From assembly GCF_001677275.1 (NCBI RefSeq), contig NZ_CP016177.1:2046001-2110000 (forward strand): a DNA stretch of 64,000 nt, written 5' to 3'. Source of the stretch: Vibrio breoganii. GTDB taxonomy: Bacteria; Pseudomonadota; Gammaproteobacteria; Enterobacterales; Vibrionaceae. A program made the position numbers and the translations under genes. Below are positions 20,124 through 28,643 of this stretch, in pieces. The notes beneath the pieces were generated by a model. The model had not been told where the DNA came from. It saw only the letters and a program-made list of their open reading frames with translations, and searched no databases. Each line of letters opens with the position of its first letter. The first letter of the stretch is position 1.

Positions 20124-20591
20124 ATGCAAACATTAACGGCTGGTACTCCGGCACCAGATGTGACTCTTTTAGACCAAGATGGCAATGCCGTCTCACTGAA
20201 AGACCTTAAGGGACAAAAAGTCCTGTTTTACTTCTACCCTAAAGCGATGACCCCAGGTTGTACCGTTCAGGCTCAAGGCCTTCGTGATGTAAAAGCAGAG
20301 CTGGATGCACACAATGTGTTAGTGCTTGGCGTTAGCATCGATCCTGTGAAACGACTAGGCAAGTTCATTGAACGTGACAACCTCAACTTCACTCTACTAT
20401 CAGATGAAGACCACTCTGCCGCAGAGGCGTTTGGGGTTTGGGGAGAGAAGAAGTTCATGGGCAAGGTCTATGACGGCTTGCACCGTATTAGCTTCCTTAT
20501 CAATGAGGAAGGTGTCATTGAGCATGTGTTTAACAAGTTCAAAACCAAAACCCACCATGAAGTGGTGTTGGACTATTTGAACCAAGCCTAA
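20124..20591 (+). CDS. bcp: Thioredoxin-dependent thiol peroxidase Bcp (peroxiredoxin)
   Basis: This 155-residue peroxiredoxin of the BCP/PrxQ group reduces hydroperoxides. The peroxidatic cysteine is in FYPKAMTPGCTVQAQGLRD (near residue 45). In E. coli Bcp the resolving cysteine lies five residues later (TVQACGLRD); here that position is glutamine (CAA codon at about 20274), so the protein must act as a 1-Cys enzyme or use an external thiol. The rest, including FGVWGEKKFMGKVYDGLHRISFLI, is conventional. It follows gcvR closely. Confidence 0.95.
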   Translation: MQTLTAGTPAPDVTLLDQDGNAVSLKDLKGQKVLFYFYPKAMTPGCTVQAQGLRDVKAELDAHNVLVLGVSIDPVKRLGKFIERDNLNFTLLSDEDHSAAEAFGVWGEKKFMGKVYDGLHRISFLINEEGVIEHVFNKFKTKTHHEVVLDYLNQA

Positions 20592-20597
20592 AAACAA

Positions 20598-20627
20598 AAA
20601 GCCAGTCCTAATGACTGGCTTTCTTTT
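20598..20627. terminator. Terminator between bcp and perM
   Basis: AAAGCCAGTC and GACTGGCTTT form a perfect stem around TAAT, followed by CTTTT; A runs on the left make it usable by the convergent perM transcript as well. Confidence 0.85.
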
Positions 20628-20653
20628 ACCTCACACTAAGTGATGGTTTAACG

Positions 20654-21718
20654 CTACTCTACCGCATCCAAATTAGGGTGAGTGAAGGCATTCACCACCG
20701 CTTTCACTAGGGTCGCCAAAGGTATCGCGAAGAAGATCCCCCAGAATCCCCACAAGCCACCAAACACCAATACCGAGATAATAATCGCGACTGGGTGCAG
20801 GTTTACCGCCTCTGAGAATAGAACCGGGACCAGCACATTGCCATCTAAAGCCTGAATAATGCCGTAGGCAATCAATAAGTAATAAAACGGTGGCGTGAGT
20901 CCCCACTGGAACAGTCCAACGATGGCAATGGGCACAGTCACTGCCGCTGCGCCAATATATGGAATCAATACTGACAGACCTACCGCAACGGCAAGTAGTG
21001 CTGAGTAACGCAGGTCCAGAATCACAAAGGTCACGTAGCTTACACCACCCACAATCAAAATCTCTAATACCTTCCCGCGAATGTAGTTTGAGATTTGGTC
21101 GTTCATTTCATGCCATACCTGATAAGCCAGGTTACGGTTTTGAGGAAGCATTCCGCCCAACATGCTTAGCATTTCTTCTTTATCTTTTAACAAGAAGAAA
21201 ATCAGAAGCGGTACCAAGATTAAGTAAACGCCTATCGTGGCTAGGCTGACTAAAGAGGCAAGCGATCCCTTAACTATGCTCTCGCCAAGACCAACGAATT
21301 TGTTTTTCATGTCAGCAAACACAAACTCAACATTGGTCACAGTCGCCAGTTCCGGATAACGCTCTGGAATACTGTTGATGTAATTTTGCAGTTCGAGATA
21401 CATGTTCGGTACATCATTCATTAGATTACCGATCTGTTGCCAAATGGTAGGAACAATGCCGATAAAGGCGACCAATACTAAGCCGATAAACAACAACAAG
21501 ACTAAAATTACGGCAAAGGTTCTAGGGATACCAAACCGTATAAGCTGCACAACAGGCCACTCTAGGAGGTAAGCTAATACAATAGCCACCAATAAGGGTG
21601 CAATAAGGTGGCCAAAGAAATAGATGGTAATGAAACCAAATAAGATGATCGCAACTAGGCTAACAGCGTGAGGGTCTGAGAATCGGCGTTTATACCATTG
21701 CTTCATCATATCAAGCAT
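20654..21718 (-). CDS. perM: AI-2E family transporter-like permease PerM
   Basis: The 354-residue membrane protein has eight or so hydrophobic segments and the family features GIPRTFAVILVLL (about residue 62), DLRYSALLAVAVGLSVLIPYIGA (about residue 232) and IIQALDGNVLVPVLFSEAVNLHP (about residue 288). The AI-2E transporter family also includes E. coli PerM/YfgO and TqsA; the substrate of PerM is not established. It is cotranscribed with the tusA-like gene five bases upstream. Confidence 0.9.
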   Translation of the reverse strand: MLDMMKQWYKRRFSDPHAVSLVAIILFGFITIYFFGHLIAPLLVAIVLAYLLEWPVVQLIRFGIPRTFAVILVLLLFIGLVLVAFIGIVPTIWQQIGNLMNDVPNMYLELQNYINSIPERYPELATVTNVEFVFADMKNKFVGLGESIVKGSLASLVSLATIGVYLILVPLLIFFLLKDKEEMLSMLGGMLPQNRNLAYQVWHEMNDQISNYIRGKVLEILIVGGVSYVTFVILDLRYSALLAVAVGLSVLIPYIGAAAVTVPIAIVGLFQWGLTPPFYYLLIAYGIIQALDGNVLVPVLFSEAVNLHPVAIIISVLVFGGLWGFWGIFFAIPLATLVKAVVNAFTHPNLDAVE

Positions 21719-21723
21719 GGGGT

Positions 21724-21945
21724 CTACTCTTTAGTTATGGTTAAGTAATAATAGTGAGGGGCTTTCCTCACATCCACGAGCATATCGTGGCGTAAAAAAT
21801 AGGCCTGCATATCATTTACAGAGCTCAGCTCCATCACCAAAAAGGTCAGGGTCTGAGATGGTTTGAGGTCCCTGCTGGCGCGTTTCGCCAGTAACAAGCT
21901 CATTGGGCATCGCTCATCAGTAAGATCAATGACTTTCATCGACAT
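21724..21945 (-). CDS. TusA-family sulfurtransferase-like protein
   Basis: The 73-residue protein fits the SirA/TusA fold. The conserved cysteine is in DLTDERCPMSLLLAKRA (about residue 13). The motif reads CPMS rather than the CPxP of classical TusA, so partner specificity may differ; it is probably a paralogue rather than the tRNA 2-thiolation carrier. It lies immediately upstream of perM in an operon divergent from bepA. Confidence 0.85.
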   Translation of the reverse strand: MSMKVIDLTDERCPMSLLLAKRASRDLKPSQTLTFLVMELSSVNDMQAYFLRHDMLVDVRKAPHYYYLTITKE

Positions 21946-22146
21946 AATAAAGCGACTTCTGTTTATTCTAAATACGTCTATTGTAAATCTTTTTTAGTTC
22001 AAAACCACTATTATCCCGTGCTAACCTAGTGTACAAATTGTTAATAGCTCTCGTTAATGCGCTTTCCAAGAAACCAAATGGAAATTGCAGAGTCTACAGT
22101 TGTATACCCTTTCAAGAACGGAACAGGACCTGACGTTAAACAAACG

Positions 22147-23616
22147 ATGAATGCCTCTATTTTGAAACGTGCACCTTCAGTATTAGCTATGCTGTTGGGC
22201 GCAACGTTGAGCCTTAGCTCGTCCAGTCTAGCCAATACCTCAGACTTGCCTGATATAGGGACAACTGCGGGTGGCACCTTGACCATAGACCAAGAGCGAA
22301 ACTATGGCGATGCCTATATGCGCATTCTTAGGGCGAGCCAACCTGTCATCAATGACCCTGTTTTATCCGAGTATGTTTCAAGCTTGGGGTATCGCCTTGT
22401 CGCAAATGCAGAAGACGTAAAGACACCGTTTGAGTTTTTCCTAATTCGAGATCGAAACATTAACGCATTTGCCTTTTTTGGCGGACACGTTGCTATCCAT
22501 ACCGGCCTTTTCTTACATGCTAACTCAGAGGGCGAACTTGCTTCAGTAGTGTCGCACGAAATCGCTCACGTTACTCAGCGACACTTAGCCCGTCGTATGG
22601 AAGATCAAGCCAGAAAAAACCCAGTCACCCTAGCCGCTCTTGCCGGTTCTATCTTATTAGCTATAGCTGCGCCTGAAGCGGGTATCGCTGCGTTGACGGC
22701 AACCCAAGCTGGTGCAATGCAAAGTGCAATCAACTACACACGAAGCAACGAAAAAGAAGCGGACCGTGTAGGCATGAATACGCTAATCAAAGCGGGATAC
22801 GATCCTCATGCTATGCCTAGCTTTTTTGGCCGCCTAGCGGATCAATATCGCTACGCGAGTAAGCCGCCACCAATGCTGCTGACTCACCCATTGCCAGAGG
22901 ATCGTATTACCGATTCACGAGCTCGAGCGGATGCCTACCCTATCAATCCTGCTGCTCCCTCTTTAGAGTTTCACATGGCCAAGGCGCGCGTGGTGGCTCG
23001 GTATGTGGGGATAAGCAGTGATGGTGCAATGGACTGGCTGGAGCGAAAAGAAAAGTCCGCCTCCAAGGCCATGAAACCGACTTACGAATATGGTAAGGCG
23101 TTGGTTTATCTTGATACCAAACAGCTCGATAAGGCTGAAGAACTGTTGCTGTCACTTCAGAAGCAGTTCCCACACAGCAACTTTGTGTTGGATGCGTTAT
23201 CCGATCTCAACATAGAGAAGAAAACACCGGAAAAAGCCGAAGCACTTCTCAAAGAAGCACTAAAGACCAAGCCTCGTAACCCAGTGCTGCAGATCAACTT
23301 AGCCAATGTAATGATTGAAGCTGAGAAAAATGAGCAAGCGGTTCGAATGCTACAAAGATACACGCACGATAATCCGAATGATACTAACGGCTGGCACCTA
23401 CTCAGCAAGGCGCACGCCAACTTAAGTGACCCTGCAAATGAACTGGCTGCACGCGGAGAACTGTACGCGCTAAACGCCAACTGGAACCGAGCGATTCAAA
23501 GCTTTACCCAGGCAGCTCAATTATCTGAATTAGGCAGTCTTCAACAAGCACGTTTTGATGCGCGCATTGACCAACTTTTACAACAACGCGACCAATTTAT
23601 GGCGCTACAAAATTAG
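22147..23616 (+). CDS. bepA: Periplasmic M48 metalloprotease/chaperone BepA
   Basis: The protein helps assembly and quality control of outer-membrane beta-barrels such as LptD. I place the start at 22147, giving 489 residues, because it begins a clear signal peptide (MNASILKRAPSVLAMLLGA, then a Ser/Leu-rich stretch ending SSLA). A longer frame from 22057 lacks one. The zinc site is SHEIAHVTQRH, with the downstream glutamate in NEKEADRVG. A TPR domain fills the C-terminal third. No clear ribosome site precedes either start, so the choice is not certain. Length agrees with E. coli BepA (487). It is followed by an arsC-like gene. Confidence 0.92.
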   Translation: MNASILKRAPSVLAMLLGATLSLSSSSLANTSDLPDIGTTAGGTLTIDQERNYGDAYMRILRASQPVINDPVLSEYVSSLGYRLVANAEDVKTPFEFFLIRDRNINAFAFFGGHVAIHTGLFLHANSEGELASVVSHEIAHVTQRHLARRMEDQARKNPVTLAALAGSILLAIAAPEAGIAALTATQAGAMQSAINYTRSNEKEADRVGMNTLIKAGYDPHAMPSFFGRLADQYRYASKPPPMLLTHPLPEDRITDSRARADAYPINPAAPSLEFHMAKARVVARYVGISSDGAMDWLERKEKSASKAMKPTYEYGKALVYLDTKQLDKAEELLLSLQKQFPHSNFVLDALSDLNIEKKTPEKAEALLKEALKTKPRNPVLQINLANVMIEAEKNEQAVRMLQRYTHDNPNDTNGWHLLSKAHANLSDPANELAARGELYALNANWNRAIQSFTQAAQLSELGSLQQARFDARIDQLLQQRDQFMALQN

Positions 23617-23629
23617 AAAAGGAAACTTC

Positions 23630-23980
23630 ATGTCTGTTGTTATTTATCACAACCCTCGCTGCTCAAAAAGCAGAGAAACGCTCGCACTGTTGGAAGAGAA
23701 TGGGATTGCTCCAGAGGTTGTGCTTTATCTAGATGCTGATTTAGACATTGAAACGCTGCAAGGCCTGTATGCTCAACTTGAACTGCCTAACGTACGTGCA
23801 ATGATGCGTACCAAGGAAGCGATTTATAAAGAGCTCAACCTTGGGAATGATTCTCTTACAGAGCAAGATCTGTTTAAGGCGATGCTTGAAAACCGCAAGC
23901 TTATTGAGCGCCCAATTGTGATTGCCAATGGCAAAGCTCGACATGGTCGCCCACCACAACAGGTGCTAGAGATCCTATAA
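23630..23980 (+). CDS. Glutaredoxin-type arsenate reductase ArsC (YfgD-like)
   Basis: The 116-residue protein has the ArsC signature YHNPRCSKSRETLALL with the catalytic cysteine near residue 11, and the substrate-binding LIERPIV region near residue 93. The start at 23630 is chosen because of the ribosome site AAAAGGAAA and because upstream codons overlap bepA. It is the YfgD group of chromosomal ArsC-like proteins; no arsenic resistance genes are adjacent. Its TAA overlaps the ATG of the following gene by one base. Confidence 0.9.
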   Translation: MSVVIYHNPRCSKSRETLALLEENGIAPEVVLYLDADLDIETLQGLYAQLELPNVRAMMRTKEAIYKELNLGNDSLTEQDLFKAMLENRKLIERPIVIANGKARHGRPPQQVLEIL

Positions 23981-24423
23981 TGCCAACCACACCCCCTGCT
24001 GAAATGGCGTCAAAAACAAGGTTATGGTTACGAGTGGCTCAAACGGGGCACTTTGCGCTTTTGGCTTGGGTCATACTTTGGCATAGCCTCATATCACCAC
24101 CACTGGAATTCAGCCCGTGGTTTTTGACTATTGCTTGGGCACTGCCTTTGCTCTTCCCTATTAAGGGAATATTGCAGCAAAAGCCGTATACCTTTGCTTG
24201 GGCAAACTTCGTGCTTCTGCTGTATTTCCTACACTCACTCACCTTGGTCTATGTGGATGAAGGCGAGAGAATGCTGGCCATTGTGGAAGTGCTGCTAACC
24301 AGTATCGCGTTTATAGGCAATACCTTGTATAGCCGATTGCGAGGTAGAGAATTAGGCTTAAAGCTGAAGAAGCTCTCTGAATACAAGCAAGAAGAGCAAG
24401 AGCGTTTTGGTCGCAAGCGTTAA
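23980..24423 (+). CDS. DUF2069 family membrane protein
   Basis: The 147-residue protein has four predicted membrane segments (about residues 20-37, 44-57, 68-87 and 94-112) and a basic C-terminus. It begins in the ATAATG overlap with the arsC-like stop, implying coupling. It fits DUF2069, function unknown, commonly found beside arsC/wrbA-type genes in this group. Confidence 0.8.
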   Translation: MPTTPPAEMASKTRLWLRVAQTGHFALLAWVILWHSLISPPLEFSPWFLTIAWALPLLFPIKGILQQKPYTFAWANFVLLLYFLHSLTLVYVDEGERMLAIVEVLLTSIAFIGNTLYSRLRGRELGLKLKKLSEYKQEEQERFGRKR

Positions 24424-24440
24424 GGTCAAAAAGCGAAACG

Positions 24441-24469
24441 AAGCCCCGTCAGTTGATGGGGCTTTTTCT
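24441..24469 (+). terminator. Terminator between the DUF2069 gene and the GH43 gene
   Basis: AAGCCCC and GGGGCTT pair around GTCAGTTGAT, followed by a T run. Confidence 0.8.
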
Positions 24470-24497
24470 TAGAGCGTCTAATTAGCACGCATGCTAA

Positions 24498-26117
24498 CTA
24501 TCCGCCAGTGGGCTCATAGCTAAACTCGTCAAAGTCAGCATGACAGCCAAACCCACTAATATCAGCACAATGAAGCCCTACGAAAGCGCCCGTAAAGAAC
24601 CCTCTTCCATCAATGTAGTCATCCGATAAACGCCAAGCATCGTGTACTAGAGGCAGCTTTTGCCATGCCTTGCCATCAAATGAGTAACTGTATTGATAGG
24701 TTAAGCCCTCGACGTTCACACTAAGCCAAACACTACGCACATCGTCTGGGATCTCTATGGATTCATCATCATAAAAATGAAAACTGGCCGCCTGCTTGTC
24801 CACTTGCATCACTCGCAAACAGCGGCGCTTGCGCTCTTCATCAAACTCAATCGCTAAATAGGTCCAGTTACTGGTATTGTAGTAACAACATAAGCCTGCT
24901 GACTGCTGAAAATTGGTCGGCTCAAACTCAAGCTTAGTGGAAGCAACAAAATTATGGTGACGCCAACGGGTCGCTACCGTTGACTGCTCAAATGTCGACA
25001 GCAAGCTATCATTGCCACGCAAGCGCAAATACCCCTGTCTTTCATTTAAACTTCCCATGGATTCGCTAAAGGGAATCCTGAGTGTTTGCCAATGGCCAAG
25101 CAAATACTCAGCAGAGAAGTCATCATAAATAGACTCACTCTCGGCAGGAGAGGTAACGGCAAGGGCCAACTCTGGTATTTCTAGCTTGGCATGTTTTCCA
25201 CCCACCACCGAAGGCCAGCCATCTATCCACTCAATACGGTCAATGCCCGTTTCTCTTCCTAGAGAACACGCCCCTCGCCCCCACCTAGCTAGCCTTGGTC
25301 TGCCTGCAAACTTTAGCGGACGACTCACTAGATAAGTAATGAACCACTCACCATCAGGCGTTTCAACCAAGGAGCCGTGCCCCGCTTTTTGCAGTGGATT
25401 ATCGGGCGTATGCCAAGTGGATAGCAATGCGCCGTACGGAGAAACCTCGTAAGGCCCTAATAGACGCTTAGAGCGAGCCACAGTCACATGATGCTCAAAG
25501 CTAGTCCCGCCTTCTGCGGTAAGGAGATAGTAGTAGCCATCTTTCTTATACAGATGAGGGGCTTCTGTGTACTTTAGGTCCGTACCATTAAATATGGGCT
25601 GTCTATCACTTACTAATCTTTGTGAAGTATCATCATATTCTTGCACCACTATCTCATTAATAGGGTCGCTATGATTTCTCGGCCCCCAGGTGCGATAAAC
25701 GTAGTACTTTTTGCCATCATCAGCATGAAATAACGATGGATCAAACCCGCCATTTCCCATTGGAATAGGCTCACTCCAAGGCCCCTGTATATTCTCGGCC
25801 GTCACTAAATAATTGCGACCGTTTTTCCAAGGTGCATCTATCACCTTTACATCGGTGTACAGTAGCCAAAATTTACCGTCAGCATAGCTAAGAGCCGGGG
25901 CCCAAATACCTCCGGAGTCAGGGTTACCCTTCATGTCGAGCATCTCAACGGTATCCAAAGGCATTGAAGCCAGCTTCCAGTTTTTTAAATCCTTAGAGTG
26001 AAATATTCGAACCCCTGGAAACCACTCAAAGGTAGAGGTGGCAATGTAGTAGTCCTCACCTGCACGACATACACACGGATCAGGGTGAAACCCTTTTATT
26101 ATTGGATTGCTTATCAT
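24498..26117 (-). CDS. Glycoside hydrolase family 43 beta-xylosidase/arabinosidase
   Basis: The 539-residue protein is a GH43 enzyme of the XynB type. The five-blade propeller domain starts at IIKGFHPDPCVCRAGEDYYIATSTFEWFPG, with the catalytic base aspartate in HPDP. The second acidic residue is in GGFDPSLFH, and the general acid glutamate in YTEAPHLY. A C-terminal beta-sandwich starts near residue 320. No signal peptide is visible, so it is cytosolic and would act on imported xylo- or arabino-oligosaccharides. No transporter or regulator is adjacent, so this is a lone catabolic gene, probably under a LacI-type repressor encoded elsewhere (palindrome at 26155). Length agrees with known XynB proteins (about 535-540). 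Confidence 0.9.
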   Translation of the reverse strand: MISNPIIKGFHPDPCVCRAGEDYYIATSTFEWFPGVRIFHSKDLKNWKLASMPLDTVEMLDMKGNPDSGGIWAPALSYADGKFWLLYTDVKVIDAPWKNGRNYLVTAENIQGPWSEPIPMGNGGFDPSLFHADDGKKYYVYRTWGPRNHSDPINEIVVQEYDDTSQRLVSDRQPIFNGTDLKYTEAPHLYKKDGYYYLLTAEGGTSFEHHVTVARSKRLLGPYEVSPYGALLSTWHTPDNPLQKAGHGSLVETPDGEWFITYLVSRPLKFAGRPRLARWGRGACSLGRETGIDRIEWIDGWPSVVGGKHAKLEIPELALAVTSPAESESIYDDFSAEYLLGHWQTLRIPFSESMGSLNERQGYLRLRGNDSLLSTFEQSTVATRWRHHNFVASTKLEFEPTNFQQSAGLCCYYNTSNWTYLAIEFDEERKRRCLRVMQVDKQAASFHFYDDESIEIPDDVRSVWLSVNVEGLTYQYSYSFDGKAWQKLPLVHDAWRLSDDYIDGRGFFTGAFVGLHCADISGFGCHADFDEFSYEPTGG

Positions 26118-26154
26118 TTCGAGCCCTCTTTATCTTCAGCATCTTTCCACTAAA

Positions 26155-26166
26155 GTTACCGGTAAC
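26155..26166. promoter_or_regulatory. LacI/GntR-type operator palindrome upstream of the GH43 gene
   Basis: GTTACCGGTAAC is a perfect 12-base palindrome 37 bases before the GH43 start codon. It has the core of operators used by LacI-family sugar repressors such as E. coli GntR. On the minus strand a possible -10 element, TATAAG (26175-26180), lies just upstream, so a bound protein would repress the gene. No repressor is encoded nearby. Confidence 0.65.
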
Positions 26167-26340
26167 AGTTGGTGCTTATAGTATTCGGTGTAAAAAGGTT
26201 TTGATGGGATGGTCGTTAGATAAGCAAAAAAACAGAAGTAAGAAATAAAAAAACGAAAAGCTCAAAAGCCTAGGGTAAGGATTAGATGAAGATGAATGTA
26301 GCCAATCTTAAGCAACGACAGAAGTAAGAAAAGAAGCAAC

Positions 26341-26371
26341 AAAAAAGCCAGTAACAAGAGCTACTGGCTTA
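26341..26371 (-). terminator. Terminator after the DUF2066 gene
   Basis: AAGCCAGTA and TACTGGCTT form a stem; on the minus strand it is followed by six T. Confidence 0.85.
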
Positions 26372-26399
26372 TCAACAATCGCATTATTATTGATTTATT

Positions 26400-27608
26400 C
26401 TATGACTGCCATTCATACATCAATACTTCAGGCTTAGGTTCCACTGACTCTTCATTAGCAGGCTCAACCTCTTCAGAAGATTGAGATTCAGTGTTATCAA
26501 CTGTTGTCGATTCTGCACCTGATTGGGGGGCGTCTAGCGTAGTTGCAGCCTGTGCTTCAGTTGCAGGTTCGGCTGGCGCCGACTCTACTGTAGCTTCAAC
26601 TTTCGTGACCTTGTTGCTACGCAGAATCTGGCGGTCAAAATCTGCTGCGTCAGTAATTAGGTTCACACGAAAATCAACCGAGCTACCCATTACATGCATA
26701 AGCTCTACTGACGCTACGCTGGAAAGATCTTCTAGCATGCGCTCTATGTTAAAGAATGACTGAGCTTCAGCTACGCCTTTAAAGTTCACGACAACTGAAG
26801 AGGCAATCTCTCCACTGGCCTTAGCTGAACTCTTTTGAGCGTAATAGCGACCAAGATCCGCAACAAATGTCTCTGTTACTTGCTTGTTTGTGCCCGAGGC
26901 TTCACCCGTTACCGGAGATAGAGATGCATCAGCGATGAATTGAGGCTTGTCATCATACAAGGTCCAACGCAGGTTCTGCTGGCTACCATTACGAGTAATT
27001 CGCGCCACAACCACTGCATCAACGTCATAACGACGACTGCTGTCAGAGATCTGCTTGGTAAAGTTACCCCATACCTCAGTTGGCTGAATGCTAGTCACAT
27101 CATCAATGTCACCCACAGGCACCGTAATAGGCAGGCCTTTTTGAGCGGCAACATATCTTAGGTTCTCAATAGAGGTTCTTTGAGACTGTTCCCAGCTAAT
27201 GGTGCGATCATACCCGTTGTCTTCAACCACCCAGACTAGCAAACGAGCGCGCTCGTCAGGCCAATATGGCAAATCTGCTTGAGCAAGCAATGCTTGAATC
27301 TGTTTAGGGTTGAAGGACATTTTTAGGGTTGGCTGTCCATCTTTCTCAGATGGAGTAATCGTTGAAAGAAAGCGACTACTTTGAGTAATAGCTTTCTTTA
27401 CTACCGCATTATCCAAAGAGGCAGCATCGCCAGTTGCTCGAACGATAACATCTCTCATGCCTTCGCGACGAGCCAGCTCTTCACCGCTGTATCTTGCATC
27501 TTCTTTCTGTTTAATCACCACGGCTTCGGTATCAAACACATTGACCTTAGTGACTGCAAACGCAGAAAAAGACGTTAACGCCGCTAGCATACAAGCCAAA
27601 AATCGCAT
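26400..27608 (-). CDS. DUF2066 domain-containing secreted protein
   Basis: The 402-residue protein has a signal peptide (MRFLACMLAALTSFSAFA) and a domain beginning VTKVNVFDTEAVVIKQKEDARY, which fits DUF2066. The last 70 residues are low-complexity and acidic (Glu, Ala, Ser, Thr repeats, with AEPATEAQAA), probably a disordered tail. Function unknown; predicted periplasmic. It is separated from upp by 105 bases and has its own terminator. Confidence 0.8.
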   Translation of the reverse strand: MRFLACMLAALTSFSAFAVTKVNVFDTEAVVIKQKEDARYSGEELARREGMRDVIVRATGDAASLDNAVVKKAITQSSRFLSTITPSEKDGQPTLKMSFNPKQIQALLAQADLPYWPDERARLLVWVVEDNGYDRTISWEQSQRTSIENLRYVAAQKGLPITVPVGDIDDVTSIQPTEVWGNFTKQISDSSRRYDVDAVVVARITRNGSQQNLRWTLYDDKPQFIADASLSPVTGEASGTNKQVTETFVADLGRYYAQKSSAKASGEIASSVVVNFKGVAEAQSFFNIERMLEDLSSVASVELMHVMGSSVDFRVNLITDAADFDRQILRSNKVTKVEATVESAPAEPATEAQAATTLDAPQSGAESTTVDNTESQSSEEVEPANEESVEPKPEVLMYEWQS

Positions 27609-27657
27609 AAATAACTCAATAATATGAAGTAGTTAGAAAATAATAAGCAAAGATTGC

Positions 27658-27708
27658 AAAACCAACAAGTAGAGTCACCAGAAAGCGCCCTATTCTTGTT
27701 GGTTTTTT
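27658..27708. terminator. Terminator-like long-loop hairpin after upp
   Basis: AACCAACAAG (27660-27669) pairs perfectly with CTTGTTGGTT (27695-27704) around a 25-base loop. T runs follow on both strands (longer on the plus strand), so it could terminate upp on the minus strand. Confidence 0.5.
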
Positions 27709-27713
27709 GGGTA

Positions 27714-28340
27714 TTATTTAGTACCGAAGATCTTGTCGCCTGCATCGCCTAGACCAGGAACAATGTAGCCCTTGTCATTCAAGCACTCATCGATCGCAGC
27801 TGTGTATAGCTCGATATCAGGATGAGCTTTTTCTAGCGCTTCAATACCTTCAGGTGCCGCTACAAGCACAAGTGCCTTAATAGTCTTACAGCCTTGTTCT
27901 TTAAGTAGGTCGATAGTGGCAATCATAGAGCCACCCGTTGCCAGCATTGGGTCAACAACAAGTGCAATTCGCTCATCAATGCATGATGCCAGCTTATTGA
28001 AGTATGGAACAGGCTCAAGGGTCTCTTCGTCGCGGTACACGCCAACGACACTGATTTTTGCACTCGGTACGTGCTCTAACACGCCGTCCATCATGCCAAG
28101 ACCTGCACGCAAAATTGGCACTACAGTGACCTTTTTGCCTTTAATTTGGTCAATTTCAACTGGGCCATCCCATCCATTGATCGTTACGCGCTCAGTTTCG
28201 AAGTCTGCCGTCGCTTCGTATGTGAGTAGGCTACCTACTTCTGTAGCTAACTCTCTAAAACGCTTGGTGCTAATGTCCCCTTCGCGCATCAAACCCAACT
28301 TATGTTTCACAAGAGGGTGTCTTACCTCAACGACTTTCAT
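27714..28340 (-). CDS. upp: Uracil phosphoribosyltransferase
   Basis: The enzyme converts uracil and PRPP to UMP for pyrimidine salvage. I start it at 28340, giving 208 residues, identical in length to E. coli Upp, with the ribosome site GGAGAAAGGC; the frame extends 29 codons further upstream without family similarity. Motifs include [10 protein letters not shown] (about residue 75), [11 protein letters not shown] (PRPP-binding, about residue 131) and [17 protein letters not shown] at the C-terminus. It is divergent from purM. Confidence 0.97.
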   Translation of the reverse strand: MKVVEVRHPLVKHKLGLMREGDISTKRFRELATEVGSLLTYEATADFETERVTINGWDGPVEIDQIKGKKVTVVPILRAGLGMMDGVLEHVPSAKISVVGVYRDEETLEPVPYFNKLASCIDERIALVVDPMLATGGSMIATIDLLKEQGCKTIKALVLVAAPEGIEALEKAHPDIELYTAAIDECLNDKGYIVPGLGDAGDKIFGTK

Positions 28341-28643
28341 GCCTTTCTCCAGTCTAAAATCAACAAACCTAGGAATTATATACCCAAACGACACCAAGTT
28401 ACGAGTCGCACAGCCCTCTAGGCGCAATTAATCCCAACTAAAGAATGCAATTTACGACTATCAAAAAAGTGAGCCTGTATTACTAGGTAACAGATTGCTT
28501 TAATTGCAAAATAAATCATCATCTAGGGGCTCAAATCAATAACAATTAGAAATAACCGCGCAAACGTTTGCTATTGTCGATTATCCCTTGTTAGAATAGC
28601 GCCGATTTTTCTTCCCTAACTTTTTCTAAACGAGGAATTTCCC
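28341..28643. other. Divergent upp/purM promoter region
   Basis: This 303-base region holds the PurR box and predicted purM promoter (28558-28597) and the upp leader. I see no gene or further repeat in it. Confidence 0.7.
28558..28573. promoter_or_regulatory. PurR operator at the purM promoter
   Basis: GCGCAAACGTTTGCTA matches the PurR consensus ACGCAAACGTTTGCGT at 13 of 16 positions, including the complete central palindrome GCAAACGTTTGC. A possible promoter overlaps it: -35 TTGCTA (28568-28573), 18-base spacer and -10 TAGAAT (28592-28597). PurR bound here would block RNA polymerase when purines are plentiful. Confidence 0.88.

Noticed and set aside
22057..22146. 30-codon N-terminal extension of BepA
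   Set aside because: The extension would bury the signal peptide that begins at 22147 and has no ribosome site of its own.
26167..26340. Possible small gene between the GH43 and DUF2066 genes
   Set aside because: The stretch is A-rich on the plus strand with no ribosome site plus open frame of useful length on either strand.
28341..28427. 29-codon N-terminal extension of Upp
   Set aside because: The ATG at 28340 has a good ribosome site and gives the exact family length; the extension is not family sequence.
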